Part shown: one piece after another, positions 44,100-56,894 of the stretch | How the letters are laid out: each line of letters begins with the position of its first letter | How positions within the stretch are numbered: position 1 is the stretch's first letter | Assembly: GCF_030445035.2 (NCBI RefSeq) | Contig: NC_080694.1 | Coordinates: 73,795,147 to 73,859,146 of the forward strand | DNA from: Dasypus novemcinctus | Taxonomy: Eukaryota; Chordata; Mammalia; Cingulata; Dasypodidae | Reading direction: 5' to 3' | Length of the DNA stretch: 64,000 nt | The notes under the pieces: generated by a model | What the model saw: only the letters and a program-made list of their open reading frames with translations | Told to the model about the DNA's origin: nothing | Databases searched by the model: none | Position numbers and translations under genes: made by a program

Positions 44100-47000
44100 A
44101 AAAAACAAAAAAACCCAACTCAGTCACAATGCATTGATGCCTATAAACCTTTTATCTTGGCCAGTGTTCTGTTTCCTCTTCCAGATGAATTTTAGATTTA
44201 ACATGTCAAATGATCCTAACTAAAACAATATTGTTGGGATTTTTTTGCCGGTAGGGGGGCGGGTACACTGACTTTACAGATTAATTGGGTAGAATTTATA
44301 ACATACAATATTGAATTGTTCCATTAATAGCATGCATAATTCCCCAATATTCAAGAATAATTTAGCAATTCCTGAACCTTTGAACATCCTTATATATTTA
44401 GAACAAACTTATCAAATTATATAATAGAAACACAAATGCAATGGTGGATATTAATAATGACTGCATGAAAATCTACAGAAAAGTTTGTATATTATTGACA
44501 TCTTTACAATATGGAGTCTTCTACTTCAAAAATATGATTTATCTCATTTATGCCTTCTGTAATTCTCTAAATAAAATTTTATAATTTTATCCATATGGGT
44601 AATACCTATCTTTGGTTAGATATATTCCTGTGTACCTTAAGTTTTTTGATGCTACAGTACAAAAATGCAACCGTTTTGTATATTGGATATTTTATAGATC
44701 ATTTTAGGTTTCCTTTGTGGACAATCATATCAAAAATTGTTTTGTTCCTCTTTGTCCTTGCTGCTGTGGGTAGGACTTTCCATAAGGTACTGAATAGAAA
44801 AGTTAACAGTCACTTGTCTTGTTCCTGATCTTCAAGAATACTTTCAACATTTCACCATTAGGGATGATGTCTGCTTGTATTTTTCAGGTGGATACTTATT
44901 ATTGGTTACAGAAGTTAACGTCTACTCCAAGCTTGCTAAGTTTTTTTTCATGAATATATGTTAAATTAAGCATTGAGATGAACCTATATTTTCTTTTAAT
45001 GTTTAATGTTATTAAGATATATTAATATGTTAATGTGTGTAGTGATTTACATTGATTTCTAATGTTAAATCAACCTTTTTTCTACCACATTGCTAGACTG
45101 TTTGCTACTATTTTGTTTAGGAATGTTTGTATCTATGTTCTTCAGTGAGATTGCACTTAATTTTCCTACCTTGTACTGTTCTTGTCAGATTTTGGATGAA
45201 GCTTATGCTAACCTTTAAAAATGAATTAATTAGTGGTTTTCCTATTTTATAGACTAGAATAGTTTGTGTAAATTTGGAATTATTTCTTGAAAAATGGATT
45301 GAACTTGTCTATAAAACTTTCTGGGCTGTAGTCTATTTTGTGACCTATTTCTAATTACTGATGCATTATCTTTAATGGTTAAACTAATTGGGCTTTCTAT
45401 TTTTTAATATGTCAGTTTCGGTAATTTCTCCTTTTCTAGAAATAGGCCTGTTTCATTAAGGTTTAAAAATTTACCGGTATAAAGTTCACAGTATCTTCTA
45501 CTTTTATTTTTTAAAGTTTTTGAGTATGAAGTACATGCAGAAAAGTGCACAAATGAAGAATACAGTGCAAATTTTCCCAAAGGAACACTCAACCATCAAT
45601 TAAGTAAAAAAGTAGAATATTATCCACATCCCAGAAGCCCTCTTTTCTGCCTTTTATCACTACCCCTTTCTTACTCCCCGAAGGTAACCACCATCCTGAT
45701 TTCTAATGTTACTTTTTAAAAAAAACTTTTAATAATACATTGGCTTCTTTTGGGAGATTCAGTCATACTGTTGCTAGAATTCTTGCATTTTCATTACTGA
45801 GTGTTATTCCACTGGACACATAAACTACAGTTTTTATCCATTCTACTACTGTTGGTGGATATTTGTGTTGCTTTCAGTTGTAAATAAAGCTGTTTAAAGT
45901 CTTTTACATGTCCTGTAATGTACTTCTGTACACATTTCTGTGAGACATAGAACTAGGAGAAAAACTGCTGAATCATAGAGTTTATCAATTTAGAAGTTAG
46001 TGAGTTTTACAAAGTGTTTAATTTCTACTCTTTATTATTTCCTTCCTTCTCCCTTCTTCAGGTATGATTTCCTGTTGTCTCTAACTTCATAAGACAGAGG
46101 CTTACATAGCTTAATGATTTCCAGGCTTCCTTCTTTTCTGATAAATACATTGAAAACTATAGATTTTCTTCTATATATAGTTTTAGCTACATCCCACAAA
46201 TTTTGATATGAAATATTTTCACTATTGTTTCAAATAGTTTATGATTTGAATGTGATTTATTCTTTGACCAATAGGTTGTTTAGAAGGGTATTTCCAAACA
46301 TAAGAGGATTTTCCAGTTACTCATTTATAGTTTAACTTCACTTTCACTGGAGAACATACTGTTTAATTTTAATCCTCTGAAATATTATGAGATTTGCTTT
46401 TTGCCTTATCTGATATTAATGTAACTTTCTAACTTCTGATTTTAATATAGCATACCAACTTCTTTTAGTTAATGGTGCAGTGGTACACCTTGATATCCTT
46501 ATATTGCATGTTTTGTATAAGTAGGTTAAAAAATCTCACGTGACCTTTGTCTTAATGTAATCCATTACATTACGGTAATTTGTAATAATATTTGGGTTTA
46601 AATCTTAATATTACCTTTACATTTGTCATGTCTGGTCTCTGTCACTTTTCATCTCCCTTCTTGCTTTAAAAATTGTTATTATTAATATCTTTCCCTGTAT
46701 TAGTGTTTTAGATATATATTCATTATTCTTTTAGTGGTCACCTAAAGAATTTACAGTATGTATCCTCAACATTTTAAAGTGAAGTACAAATTACTAATTC
46801 TACCACTTCCTGGCTGATTAAAAAAAACGTTGAAGAGTTTAATCTCTTTACCTCACCCTAATATTTAATTTTTTACATATATTTTAATTTTCTTATAAAT
46901 TTCAAGTCCACTAAAGAGTCTTATTTTTATAAGTTAATATTCATTTAGATTTACAAGGATAATTACCTTTTCCATGCTTCTCTTCCTTCCTGCACCTCTG

Positions 47001-47700
47001 ATTCCCCATCTGAGATAATTTGCCTTCTTCCTAAAGAATAACTTTGGTATTTGTTTCAGTGTAGGTCTGATAATGATGAATTCTCTTAATTTTTATTCAT
47101 CTGAAAATGTTATTTTTATTCTTGATAGATTTCTATATAACTCTAGGTAAGGAGTTATTTTCTTTCAGCACTTTTAATACATCGTCTTCTGACTTTCATC
47201 ATTTTATTTTGAATTTAAATCTCTAGGACTCCTTTGAAAATAATCCATCTCTTTGCTCTAGCTGCTTTTAAAATACTCTTCTGTTGTTGTGTAAGTGTAT
47301 ATTTTGTTTTATTTTAGCAACTTTACTCAATCAAGGTGTGGTTTTATCTTTCTCTTGGGATTTATGGTCCTTCTTAAATCTATGCCTTGATGTCTTTTGT
47401 CAATTTTAAAAATTTCTCTTCAAATATTACTTTATACCCATTTTCTTTCCCATATCCTTCTGAGATTCTATTTACATCTAAATTAGACCTTCTCACTATG
47501 TCCTATGGTCCTGTATATATCTTTTCTGTGCTCCATATTACTATATCCCAGCTTCCAGTTCATAAATTCTTCAGCTGTGTCTATACCTATTGTTAAATCA
47601 TCCAGTATGTTCTCAGTGAGTTCTAGCTGGTAAGTTCATTTAACCCATCTATAACTGAAGGATATGAGAAATTATCTTGTTTACCACAGATATATAATTT
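44100..47700 (-). mobile_element. Old L1 block, inverted, with a nested L1 3' UTR
   Basis: 44820-45100 reads cttgttcctgatcttcaaga, tttcaccattagggatgatg and catgaatatatgttaaatta, the complement of L1 ORF2. 45500-46000 (aagtacatgcagaaaagtgc, aggtaaccaccatcctgatt, tgaataaagctg-like) is an L1 3' UTR of another subfamily. 46300-47640 has further ORF2-like and 3' UTR-like sequence. Heavily mutated, so exact subfamily limits cannot be set by eye. Confidence 0.6.
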
Positions 47701-47739
47701 ATCTGTAAATTTACTTCAAGTCCTACAAAAATATTGGGC

Positions 47740-48270
47740 ATTTTATTAGAGGACTTAAGAGTACTAAAAACTGAAAATACTGAGCTGTATTCACCCATCA
47801 TCTTGACATAGATGGAAAACAATGAAAATATGCCATATTCGCCAGGGTATGGGGAGACAAGCACTTTCATATGTGGCTGACAGAATAAGAATTGGTACAA
47901 TCCTCACAGAGGGCAATTTAACAATAGGTATCAAAAACTTTCATAACCTTTGATTCATTCTAGGGATCTACCCTAAGGACATAAATCTAAAATACTGATC
48001 AGAGTTCCATCAAAACTAAAGAAAAACTGGAAATACTGCTGTAGAAGTTTATTTATTAACACAAGTAGTTCACAATATACTGTAAGAAAAAAAGCAGGCT
48101 ACAAATAGTATGATTCCATGTTTACATTAAAATATACAAATATATACCAAGAAAAATTTTACTTGTATATCCATTCCGTTTCTGGAATCATAAGTGATGT
48201 TTTAACTTCTTTTTGCTCATTTTTTGCCTGTTTCCTACAATAAGCATAAATTAATTGTACCGGAGTATCT
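47740..48270 (+). mobile_element. Old L1 3' UTR fragment
   Basis: It reads gggatctaccctaaggacat, gggcaatttaacaataggta and aaagcaggctacaaatagta, typical of older L1 ends. Confidence 0.5.
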
Positions 48271-48900
48271 AGCCATCATTTACAAAATGTTTCTCTGGGA
48301 AAATTCAGTCCAGATTTGAACTAAAACTATTAGTAATATATCCCTTATTCTAATAGTGCTGGAAGTGGGAATTCCTTCTCTTTAATTCATTCTACCCTTC
48401 CCAACCTCTACCTCAATTTTACCTCCAAAGAGCAGAAACAGCTCCTTTTGAAGTCCTGACAGTGTAGGCTGGAGGTCAGGAGGAATGTGGCCAGGATATG
48501 GAGGAGGACGGGACTTAACGCCTATGAAAAGCAGACTCTTGATGTTTGGAGGGAAACCTTAGGAAAAGACTTAGCTGGAGCCCTAAGGAAAAGGGCACTA
48601 CCCTAAGAAACATAATAGTTTCTCCTCTTAGCAATTTTCCCCTCATACAGGTGCATCTCCCCTGCTACAAGGTCCATACCAACTGCTGTAGACTCCAGAT
48701 AGCATAGCGCCAGTCTGATTAGGAAGTGCTTTCACCAGGGAAGTGGAATACAGCCTGCCTGCTCACGATTCCAGATTTTCTTGCTTTGCTCCTTCCTTAG
48801 GATATTTTAAGGTCTTTCTTTAGTATAGTTTTTGCTAGGTTAACCTAGTGTCTTTCAGCTTCTCTAATGTGACTTCTGCCCCTCTTACCAATAGGTCTTT
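48270..48900. other. Unassigned sequence
   Basis: No repeat, frame or motif recognised. Confidence 0.35.
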
Positions 48901-48904
48901 TTTT

Positions 48905-49135
48905 TTTTTAATAGACTTTTTAATTTTTTTAAAGATACATAGATCATACAAAATGTATGTTAAAAAATATAGGAGGACCCCATATACCCCCACTCCCCAC
49001 CCCCTAATCATCCCACATCACCAAATGCTTCCATCAGTGTGGCACATTTGTTGCATGTGATGAACACATTTGGTTGGAGCACTGCTTCACAGCATGGACT
49101 ATAGTTTACATTGTAGTTTACACTCTCCCCAGGGA
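48905..49135 (-). mobile_element. L1 3' UTR end, inverted
   Basis: It reads acatagatcatacaaaatgt, ccccatatacccccactccc, acagcatggactatagttta and cattgtagtttacactctcc, the same tail as at 29.82-30.0 kb. Confidence 0.75.
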
Positions 49136-49199
49136 ACTGGGGGGAGGGTTGGGGGAGAGCAGGTGAACACCATGGAGATTGTTGGGTATGTGGTTGAAA

Positions 49200-49566
49200 C
49201 TACAATTTTTTTTCTTCTCCCTTCCCCTCCTCCCACTCTCCCATTTTGCTATCTGTGGTGTCTTCTCTTCTCATTTTCTCTCCTTTAGGATTCACTGGGA
49301 TTTGATCCTGAAGACCTCTGATGTGGAGAGGTTCCCTGTCAATTGTGCCACCTCAGCTCCTGGTTTCTGTTGCACAGCACCTTGACTCTCCTCTTGTCTC
49401 TCTTTTGATGCCTCATCAACTTGCTGCATGACTCACTTGCACAGGCACTGGCTCACTATGTGGGCACACTTTCTCTTCTTTTTCACCAGGAGGCCCCAGG
49501 GATCAAACCCAGGTCCTCCCATATAATAGGGAGAAGCCTTAACACTTGAGCCACATCCGCTTCCCT
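49200..49566 (-). mobile_element. DAS-type SINE, inverted
   Basis: T-rich start and tctcttctttttcaccagga body. The head ends with box B as GGGATCAAACCC at 49499 and gagccacatccgcttccc. Confidence 0.8.
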
Positions 49567-49769
49567 TGAGAAAACTCTTTAGAAAATATAATAAGGGTTA
49601 CTGGTTTTAGGTGTTTGATGGGGGCATCTGGCACAGGGTGTACATGAGGCAGACCAACAGGTCTTTTGACATACCATGTCCATCTGAGATACTTCTTATC
49701 CCCTCCAATCCTATTCCCACTATACATTTTTAAAATCTCTGTTCAAGTATCTATTCCAGGGAAACCTCT

Positions 49770-50000
49770 AACACCCTAGTCTAGTCCACAACAGGTTTGG
49801 CCTTTATCTCGATTTGTAAATACATATTATGCATTTTTAGTATATCTGCCTAGTAACTACTTGGGCCAACAGACCCCAAGCTCCATGAAAGTAGTGCCTT
49901 TAGCTCTTTTTGCTCATCACTGTTTCCCTGAACTTGGAACACAGTAAGTGTTAACAGGTATTTGCCAAATGAGATAATGAATCAATGAACTAAGAAAATG
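49770..50000 (+). mobile_element. L2-like 3' end
   Basis: It reads ccaagctccatgaaagtagt, cactgtttccctgaacttgg, aacacagtaagtgttaacag, the usual L2 tail pattern. Confidence 0.6.
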
Positions 50001-50499
50001 ACCAGCAATCCAGAGGCCTTGGTGGAGTAAGAATTATAACTATATTAAGTATGTTGTCTCCTGGCATAAATGTAAACTGTAAAATTTTTCCTGTGATGCT
50101 GTTAATCTTGTTTGTGCACTCACAAGACAGTTTTGAAAATAAGTATTATTTCTAAAATTTCCTATAGCCCAAAGCACGGTCAAACATGAACAATTTATTT
50201 AATTTTCCAGGAAAAATGCTCGATACAGGTAACAGAGGACTGTAACCTAGCCCGGGAATTCCACAAATCCCCCCAAATCAGTAAAGACTCAAGGCTGCAA
50301 CCTTTTAGTACCTTGCTGGGCGCAAAGGAACTCACACACCCCTCAGGGAAAGTCAGGCACAACGTAAAGGCAACCTGACGGCTCCCTAACCTTGAGAAGC
50401 ACGCAGGCTTTGGGTAATATGTTAATGTCAGTTATTCAAAACGCATTCACTGAGCACCCACTGTGTACCAGGAAACCCAAGCGCTGGGCTGGTTCTGTG

Positions 50500-51360
50500 T
50501 CCTGCTGCTCAGCTTTAAGCCCTTCTCAGAGCCTCGGGGCCCCCGGGGTGCGCAATGGGGCCCGGGCGCGCCTACACCGAAGGGCCGCGCAGGGGAAGCC
50601 AGCCGGATAACAGCGATGCAGCGCCTCCGAAAGCGCCGGGCGGCACGAGGGCCAGCTGCCCGGGGAGACTAGCGAACCCCAGCCCGAGCCGGGGAGCCCG
50701 GGCGCCGTGCGGGCAGCAGAGGCCGGGGGGCGGACACCCGCCCTCGCAGGGGCAGCGCTCCCCGTCGGCGGGGACCCGGGCTGAAGGCGGCGCCGTGGGT
50801 GCGGGCACCGCGGCACACCGCGTCCGCGGGCGGATGGAACCGTGGAGGTGAGTCGCGGTGCGGGAACTGCCTCGCGCCGGGCCCGCGACAGCCCGCGACG
50901 CCGCTGGCTCTCAGCCACCCGAGGAGCCGCGCCCAGGGCTGGCCGCGCGCGGAGGCCCCGCGCCCCGGCCCCGCGCCCGGCCCCGCGCCCCACCCGGCCC
51001 TGCGGTCTGGTCGCCGCGGCGCGGGGAGGAGGACGCGGCTGCGCCTTCTGCGCGCCTGCCTTCCAGAACCCGGGGCTCCGGGTGGGCCGAGCTCCCCTTC
51101 CCAGCGGCCGGGGGCGGCGGGCGACCGGGAGGGGCTGCGCCAGCCCAGGACAGGGGGCGCGGGCGGGGAGGGGATGGCGGGCAGCTGACGCCTGCTCCCG
51201 CGGGGCGCCGCCCCTCAGCCCGGGCTAGGGGGCCGAAAGAAAACAGGACCGGCGCCCCACCCCCAGGCCGCTGCCCCGCCAGCCCGCCTCTTCCTTTCTT
51301 GGTCGTGCTCCTTTTCCGTCCTCTCCCCGCCCCCAGCTGCCTCTCCTCCATTTTAAGTCC
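50500..51360 (+). promoter_or_regulatory. CpG island with a possible first coding exon
   Basis: CpG density rises sharply at 50520 and falls at 51360. On the + strand ATGGAACCGTGGAG at 50834-50847 is followed directly by GTGAGTCG, a consensus splice donor, giving MEPWR across the junction. A gene starting here would read rightwards. The following 13 kb shows only repeats and no recognised next exon, and the parent gene was not identified. Frames of up to 181 codons on both strands are likely island artefacts. Confidence 0.4.
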
Positions 51361-51400
51361 GCTAGAGTGGAGCCATTTCCTCTTTTCCGTGCACTGGTGG

Positions 51401-52099
51401 TGATGTGGGCTATGGGTGGGAGGCGCTTTGTCTCTTCAGAGATAACCTTAACCTAAGCTGTCTGTCCTGACCTGTGGGTGTGGGACAGTGAGAGGCTGCA
51501 GTCCTGCCCTTCGTGACCATGGCAAGGACTCCAGTCCTGGGAGGCAATTTAGCCATGCAAACTCTATATACATACCAGTCAGTCCAGGGAAACTGATGGT
51601 GGTGATGCCAAAGCTTAAGGGAACTTGGACTTGGCCTCAAATGGGAGATATAATATTGCCTGAGTATAAATTCAAAATCATTTAATTCTGTACCCAAGTG
51701 TGCCTAGTCTCTAGAAATCCAGTTAAGTGATATGGGCTTTGAATGTTCAGAAAGGATGTAAGACTGAATGTGTATTCAGTGTTGCATCCAGACGGAATGT
51801 GGACAAGATGCTAATTCAAGTTCACCTGAGGTGTGGGCCATATGTTAATTCAAATCCTACCTGGTACTCAGGCAAAGACTTAACTAACAAAGAACGTAGT
51901 TTTCTTTGATAAAAGCACCATTTGACTCCCCACCCTGTATAAAAGGAGCTTGAAAATCTTGTTCCAGGCTCCAGTTCGAAACAGAAAGCTCCCGAGTCTG
52001 GCCAGCCATCAGTAAACCATTTTTCCTTCTCAAAAATCATTCCTGAGTCCTGGCCTTTCTATACGCAAATAATTGAACCTAGTACTAAATTCTACAACA
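51401..52099 (+). mobile_element. Solo LTR fossil, ERV1-type (longer variant)
   Basis: TGATGTGGGCTATGGGTGGG start, CTGTATAAAAGGAGC at 51947, GTAAACC for the usual AATAAACC, CTACAACA end. Flanks are GTGG and GTGT, so one side of the target duplication has changed or the match is chance. Confidence 0.87.
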
Positions 52100-52424
52100 G
52101 TGTGAATGTGTGTTGAATGAGTGTTCTCTGCCTGGACCTTCTGGAAGCTTCCTAAAGCCTGCAGTGTCAGTCGTGCACTCCCTTCTCCCATCAAACCAGG
52201 CAGGGCTGGGGTGGCTCAGGCCACGGAAGGACAAGAGATGGTTCCTGGGTCGCTGGGAACGCCAAGGCCCAGCTGGGGCCACCAGCGGTTTTACTGCAGC
52301 AGGCGGTGGTACCTGCCTGTGGACTCAGAGCAGAGTTGAACTTCCTTCAGTGCCCCAGCCCTGTGGCCACGCCGGTGGGAGCCAGGCAGCATGGGGGGAG
52401 GCAGGAGTTTGGGTTTGGAGACAG

Positions 52425-52898
52425 TGATGTGGGCTATGGATGGAAGTCTCTTTGTCTCTTCAGAGATAACTAAGTTGTTTGATTTGTGGGTGTGGAACGG
52501 TAAGAGGCTGCAGTCCTGCCCTTAGGGACTGGCAGCGGCTCCAGTCCCAGGAAATGTTTAACAATGCAAGGGCTATAAACTTTAAGTATTTAGGGGAAAT
52601 GCAAAAACCAAATATGCTAAAGGCTTATCTAGAATGTCTGGAGTCCATGCTAAAAGCTTACCTAAGATGTGGAAGATATATGCTAATTGAAGCCTATTGA
52701 GAACTGAAACAAAGGGACCATTTGGCCTTTCCTCTCTGTATAAAAGACGTTTGAAAATCTTGTTCAGGGCTCGGGATTCAAACTGAAAGCTCCCGAGTCC
52801 AGCCGGCCGTCAATAAACCATTTTTCCTTCTCAAAATCATTCCTGAGTCCTGGCCTCTCTATACTCAAATAATTGAACTTCTCTTAAATTCCACAACA
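52425..52898 (+). mobile_element. Solo LTR fossil, ERV1-type
   Basis: TGATGTGGGCTATGGATGG start, CTGTATAAAAGACG at 52736, CAATAAACC at 52811, CACAACA end. Perfect ACAG target duplication at 52421-52424 and 52899-52902. Confidence 0.9.
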
Positions 52899-52902
52899 AC
52901 AG

Positions 52903-53105
52903 AGCATGGGCTCCCATCCTCTGCCACTTTCTGCATGACCTGAGAGGTTTGCTCAAGCTCTGCATGCCACTGGTTCTCTCTCTGCAAAATGAGCCAATAA
53001 TTATATCAACCTCATAGAACCGTTGGGAGGATTAAATGAGATAGTACATGTAAAGCCCTTGAAACAGTGGAAAAGTATCCATTAGGCCAGGGCATGTGAT
53101 ATGAT
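52903..53105 (+). mobile_element. MIR SINE
   Basis: It reads cctctgccactttctgcatg, ctctctgcaaaatgagccaa, acctcatagaaccgttggga and ggattaaatgagatagtaca, tracking the MIR consensus in order. Confidence 0.8.
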
Positions 53106-53109
53106 CACT

Positions 53110-53725
53110 GGCAAATGAAATGAAAATCTTAAATCAGGTAAGATTTAGTATATATGTTCCTTGAGCAGCTCTGGTTTAAGCAGAGCAAGAACTAGGGGCT
53201 GCCTCAAAAAATTACTTTGCAGTGCTGTGAATTTTGGAAACCTAGTAGAAGTTACTGAGTTAAAATACACTATTTACAAATCTCAAGGTCCTAAAAAGGC
53301 CAGTTTGCTTGGAAAGATGCCCTGCAAATAAACTATTGAAACTACTTAAAAATATAAAGCTCCCAGTGGTGAAGGTGCAAAGAATTTGTTCAAATCTTCT
53401 GTGTGCAGGATACTTGGGTTTTGCAGCTAGAATGAATAAATGAGTGCATGTTTGTAAAGGTAAAGCTGAAAGTTAAGTGAACTAAACAATGTTTTAAGCC
53501 AGTATTTGTTTTCTAGCAGAGGCTTAAAGTAATGAACAAATAACTTCTATGCTACAATAACCAGCTGCTTTTATGCTAAGAACTGGCTGTAGGGTTAAAA
53601 AATAATAATGGGTTTAATTGCCCCTTTTAAAAGGAAATAAATGGCACCTTTGAATGCTGATAACATCAACTGCTGGGTTTTAACGGAAGTAGGCTAAATC
53701 CACCTCTTACATGACTTTGATTATC
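53110..53725. other. Single-copy-like sequence
   Basis: No repeat recognised. The part at 53570-53680 contains gggtttaattgccccttttaaaagg-type homeodomain-like AT motifs and could be conserved non-coding DNA, but nothing here proves it. Confidence 0.3.
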
Positions 53726-53729
53726 TTTT

Positions 53730-54142
53730 TTTTTTAGATTTTATTTTATTTATTTTATTTCTCTCCCCTTCCCCCCCACCCTGGTTGTCTGTTCTCTGTG
53801 TCCATTTGCTGCATCTTCTTTGTCCACTTCTGTTGTTGTCAGTGGCACGGGAATCTGTGTTTTTTTCTTTTGTTGTGTCATCTTGTTGTGTCAGCTCCTC
53901 CTGTGTGTGGCAACATTCCTGGGCAGGCTGCACTTTCTTTCGTGCTGGGAGGCTCTCCTTATGGGGTGCACTCCTTGCCATGGGGCTCCTCTGCACTGGG
54001 ACACCCTGTGTGGCAGGGCACACCTTGCGCACATCAGCACTGCGCATGGGCCAGCTCCACACGGGTCAAGGAGGCCCAGGGTTTGAACTGTGGACCTCCC
54101 ATGTGGTAGACAGTCACCCTAACCACTGGGCCAAGTCTGCTA
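53730..54142 (-). mobile_element. DAS-type SINE, inverted
   Basis: T-rich tail at 53729-53760, gttgttgtcagtggcacggg, gcactgcgcatgggccagct, box B as GTTTGAACTG and the head actgggccaagtctgc at 54125. Confidence 0.9.
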
Positions 54143-54309
54143 CATTGTATTTCAAATTTGGGGACTTTTATATTAAATGCCTTTTATGTCAAAAGTTGGT
54201 GAAAATACATTGTATAGTAAACAATGAGAAATTCAACCTTAGAATTTTTAGGAATTTTAAACTGCATGTGTTGGTGGTGCAATTACCCCAGAATATGAAA
54301 TGGTGATAC

Positions 54310-54830
54310 CAAGAAAAGTGGTTCCTTTCTCCAGGCGTGTCTTTAAAGCCAGTTCCTGAGACACTGGAGTTTCAAAGACAGAAGAGAGTTTTATTGGCTT
54401 GTGTGAGCAACAGAGCACAGTGACCTGATGGCCCAAAGCTTCCTCTGAGATCTGCAGAAATTCTAATATTTTATAACATTGGGGTGCCAATGAATAACGG
54501 GTGGAGCTGGACGGGGGCTCCTTCATTAGTAAACATTAAGGGGCTGAACAGGACAGAGGGGCGGGGGCAGGGGATGGGGAGCAGACCAGGGTCAGTCACA
54601 AGGACTCAGGATAGGGGTGCAGAGAACAAAGGTCAGCTACGAGGTCAGTCACAAGGACTCAGGATAGGGGTTAGAGAACAAAGTTCAGCTACAAGGTCTT
54701 TCCTATTGGCACTAAGCAGAGGCGGGTGGAGTGGTTTCCATCCCAATAGGAAGACACCCAGGTGTGCGCTCGATCTAGAATCACCAGCACAGTCGTCAGC
54801 ACAGCAAGGGTGAGGTTAAGTCTAGAGCAG
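54310..54830 (-). mobile_element. Probable LTR fossil, inverted
   Basis: The inverse polyadenylation signal gagttttattggcttg at 54390 sits near the start, as expected for an inverted LTR. A ~55-bp unit (cagtcacaaggactcaggat then aggggt) is duplicated at 54594 and 54650. The ends were not found. Confidence 0.4.
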
Positions 54831-55117
54831 GGACTCTTAGCGGGGGGGGGGGTGGTCCACGGACTCCCAAGGGGTTCAGGTAAAGACTTCAGAGGGTCCA
54901 TGAGCTTGAATTGAAAATTCAAAAAGCATCCTTCTTGTGGGGATGTGCTGGTGCAGGTGTGATCTATTTATTAAATACTTCACAGCCTAGTGTGGAATAG
55001 TGAGGGGTCTGTGGTTTTCACCTGCTGCCAAAGGGGTCTGAGTAGCCATTAATGGATTGGACCCTCTAGCCAGCCTCAGCAATTTCAGGTATTAACCTTT
55101 TGCCATTTTATAATATT

Positions 55118-56420
55118 GTGAAAGTGGAATGATAAATGTTTTTACTAACCACCTTGCTTTGCTTGAGCTTCCATTTACCCAGGGAATTATGAGAAAGAAA
55201 TGGAGGTTAAATGAAGCAAACTGACAAACCGATAATCCTTTTTGGTGCTGATAGGGAAAAAAAACAAAAAACACCTGCCCTGAATTGGTAAAAAGGGAGA
55301 AAATAACAAATCATAGGTCCCAGAGAGAGGAAGAGACTGAAGAGTGGTAAAGCGGGCTGCTTTACAGAATAGAGCCCCCATTATAGATTATAAATGCCCA
55401 GCTTTTACTTGTGTGTCCATCATGGCAGAGGGGAAATGGTGAGAGCAGGACACAGAAGGCAGAACAGGGGTGAAGGCAGAGGAAGATGCCTGATTTGGCT
55501 TCCTGCTTCCTTTTTAAGCAATTAATTACTCTGCCCCTTTGCTAATGTCAGGGGAGGGGTCCCAGCTGTTTGCTGTTTTGATTGATTGCCCCACCCATCA
55601 ATTCCCTGGGGGGCGGGGGGCAATGATAAGGCCCCTGGAGAATATCTGGGGCTTCCCCTTGTGGCAACATAGAGAAGTCGTTGGTACGGTATTGAAGGCC
55701 TGGACATTGAAGGCCAGGACGTGAGAATTCTCTGAGAAGGAAGATTTATCACAACTGGCTGGGCCCGGTGGACTCTTGCCCAAAAAAAAAGGAGCCCGGT
55801 GCCAGCCTTGTAGGTTACTTTTATGCAGAGAGTATGGGGTGGAGTTAGGAAGTGTTTGGCATGAGGAGTTAGGTTTCGGTTTCTCGGGCCTGGGGACTTT
55901 CCAGAATGAGGCAGGCTGGATGGGTGTGTGGTTACGAGGCAGGGCTGCAGTTCTTGTTGTTTGCTTGCACACATGGCTTATGCTGGAATGTGAAGTTCTG
56001 CGAGCTTAATACAGCCCAGGTCATTCTCGAATGCACACACAGGCTATGTTATCCTGGCTTCTGGGGAAGATCTCGTTCCAAATGGGATTTCTCGTGATGG
56101 GGTTCCAGCAGCTTTCTTGGGGTAACCAAAGGACATGTACTAATGGTGGCTGTTTTTCTGCCAGGTTCCAGATCCACCTATTGATTCCCTAAATAGCCTG
56201 CTTCAAAAGGGCCACACTCTGACATCAACACCCTGCCTGCTAATTAATGAACTGGCCCTCCAGGACACCCCTCCCAGGCAGCCCCCCTAGTAACCATAAA
56301 CCATGTCTCATTCCCCCGGCACCTTCCCTTTGTCTCAAGCAGCCAGCTCACCCCTTTGAGCAGAAACCTCTTGTTGCTGCCTGTGCATAAACACAACTAG
56401 CTCAATACACTTGCTCTCAA
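55118..56420 (+). mobile_element. LTR fossil interrupted by another LTR
   Basis: The opening (tgtgaaagtggaatgataaa, gaccaccttgctttgcttg-like) matches 63369-63535. The closing part (acatcaacaccctgcctgct, aattaatgaactggccc) matches 63.92-63.96 kb. Between them, about 55660-56160, is a different, inverted sequence with gagaaggaagatttatcaca and tggctgggcccggtggactc, resembling the LTR at 38.8 kb. Borders of the inner element are approximate. Confidence 0.5.
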
Positions 56421-56423
56421 ACT

Positions 56424-56862
56424 CTTTTTTTTATCCCCGCCCCCTCTGTGGCCTTTTGCATGCTGTCTGCTCTCTGTGTCCATTCTCTGTGCATTCTTCT
56501 GTGTCTGTATTTATTTTTTCTTTATTTCCCCCTCCCCTTGTTGCTTGCTTGCTGTCTGCTCTCGGTGTCCATTCATTGTGCACTCTTCTGTGTTTCTGTT
56601 CCTCTCCCTTTTTGTTGTGTGACTTTGCTGAGTCAGCTCTTGGTGGTGCTTTTGGGCCAGGGACACAATGTGGCACTTGTGGGCCAGGCAGCTCTCTGTG
56701 GTGCTTGCAGGTCGGGGGGCATTCCATGGCGCCTGGGCCTGGTGGCTCTCTACAGCATGCGGGCGAGCCTGCCTTCACAAGGAGACCCCAGGACATGAAC
56801 CCAGGGCCTCCCATATGGTAGACAGGAGCCCATCTGATTGAGCCACAGCCACTTGCCCCTGC
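56424..56862 (-). mobile_element. DAS-type SINE variant, inverted
   Basis: Two related T-rich blocks (tgctctctgtgtccattctc and tgctctcggtgtccattcat) precede the body. The head ends ggcctcccatatggtagaca, gagccacagccacttgcccc. Longer than the other copies because of the internal duplication. Confidence 0.75.
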
Positions 56863-56894
56863 AACTCCTTTTCTAAAAGCCTGTTGGTTTGTTT

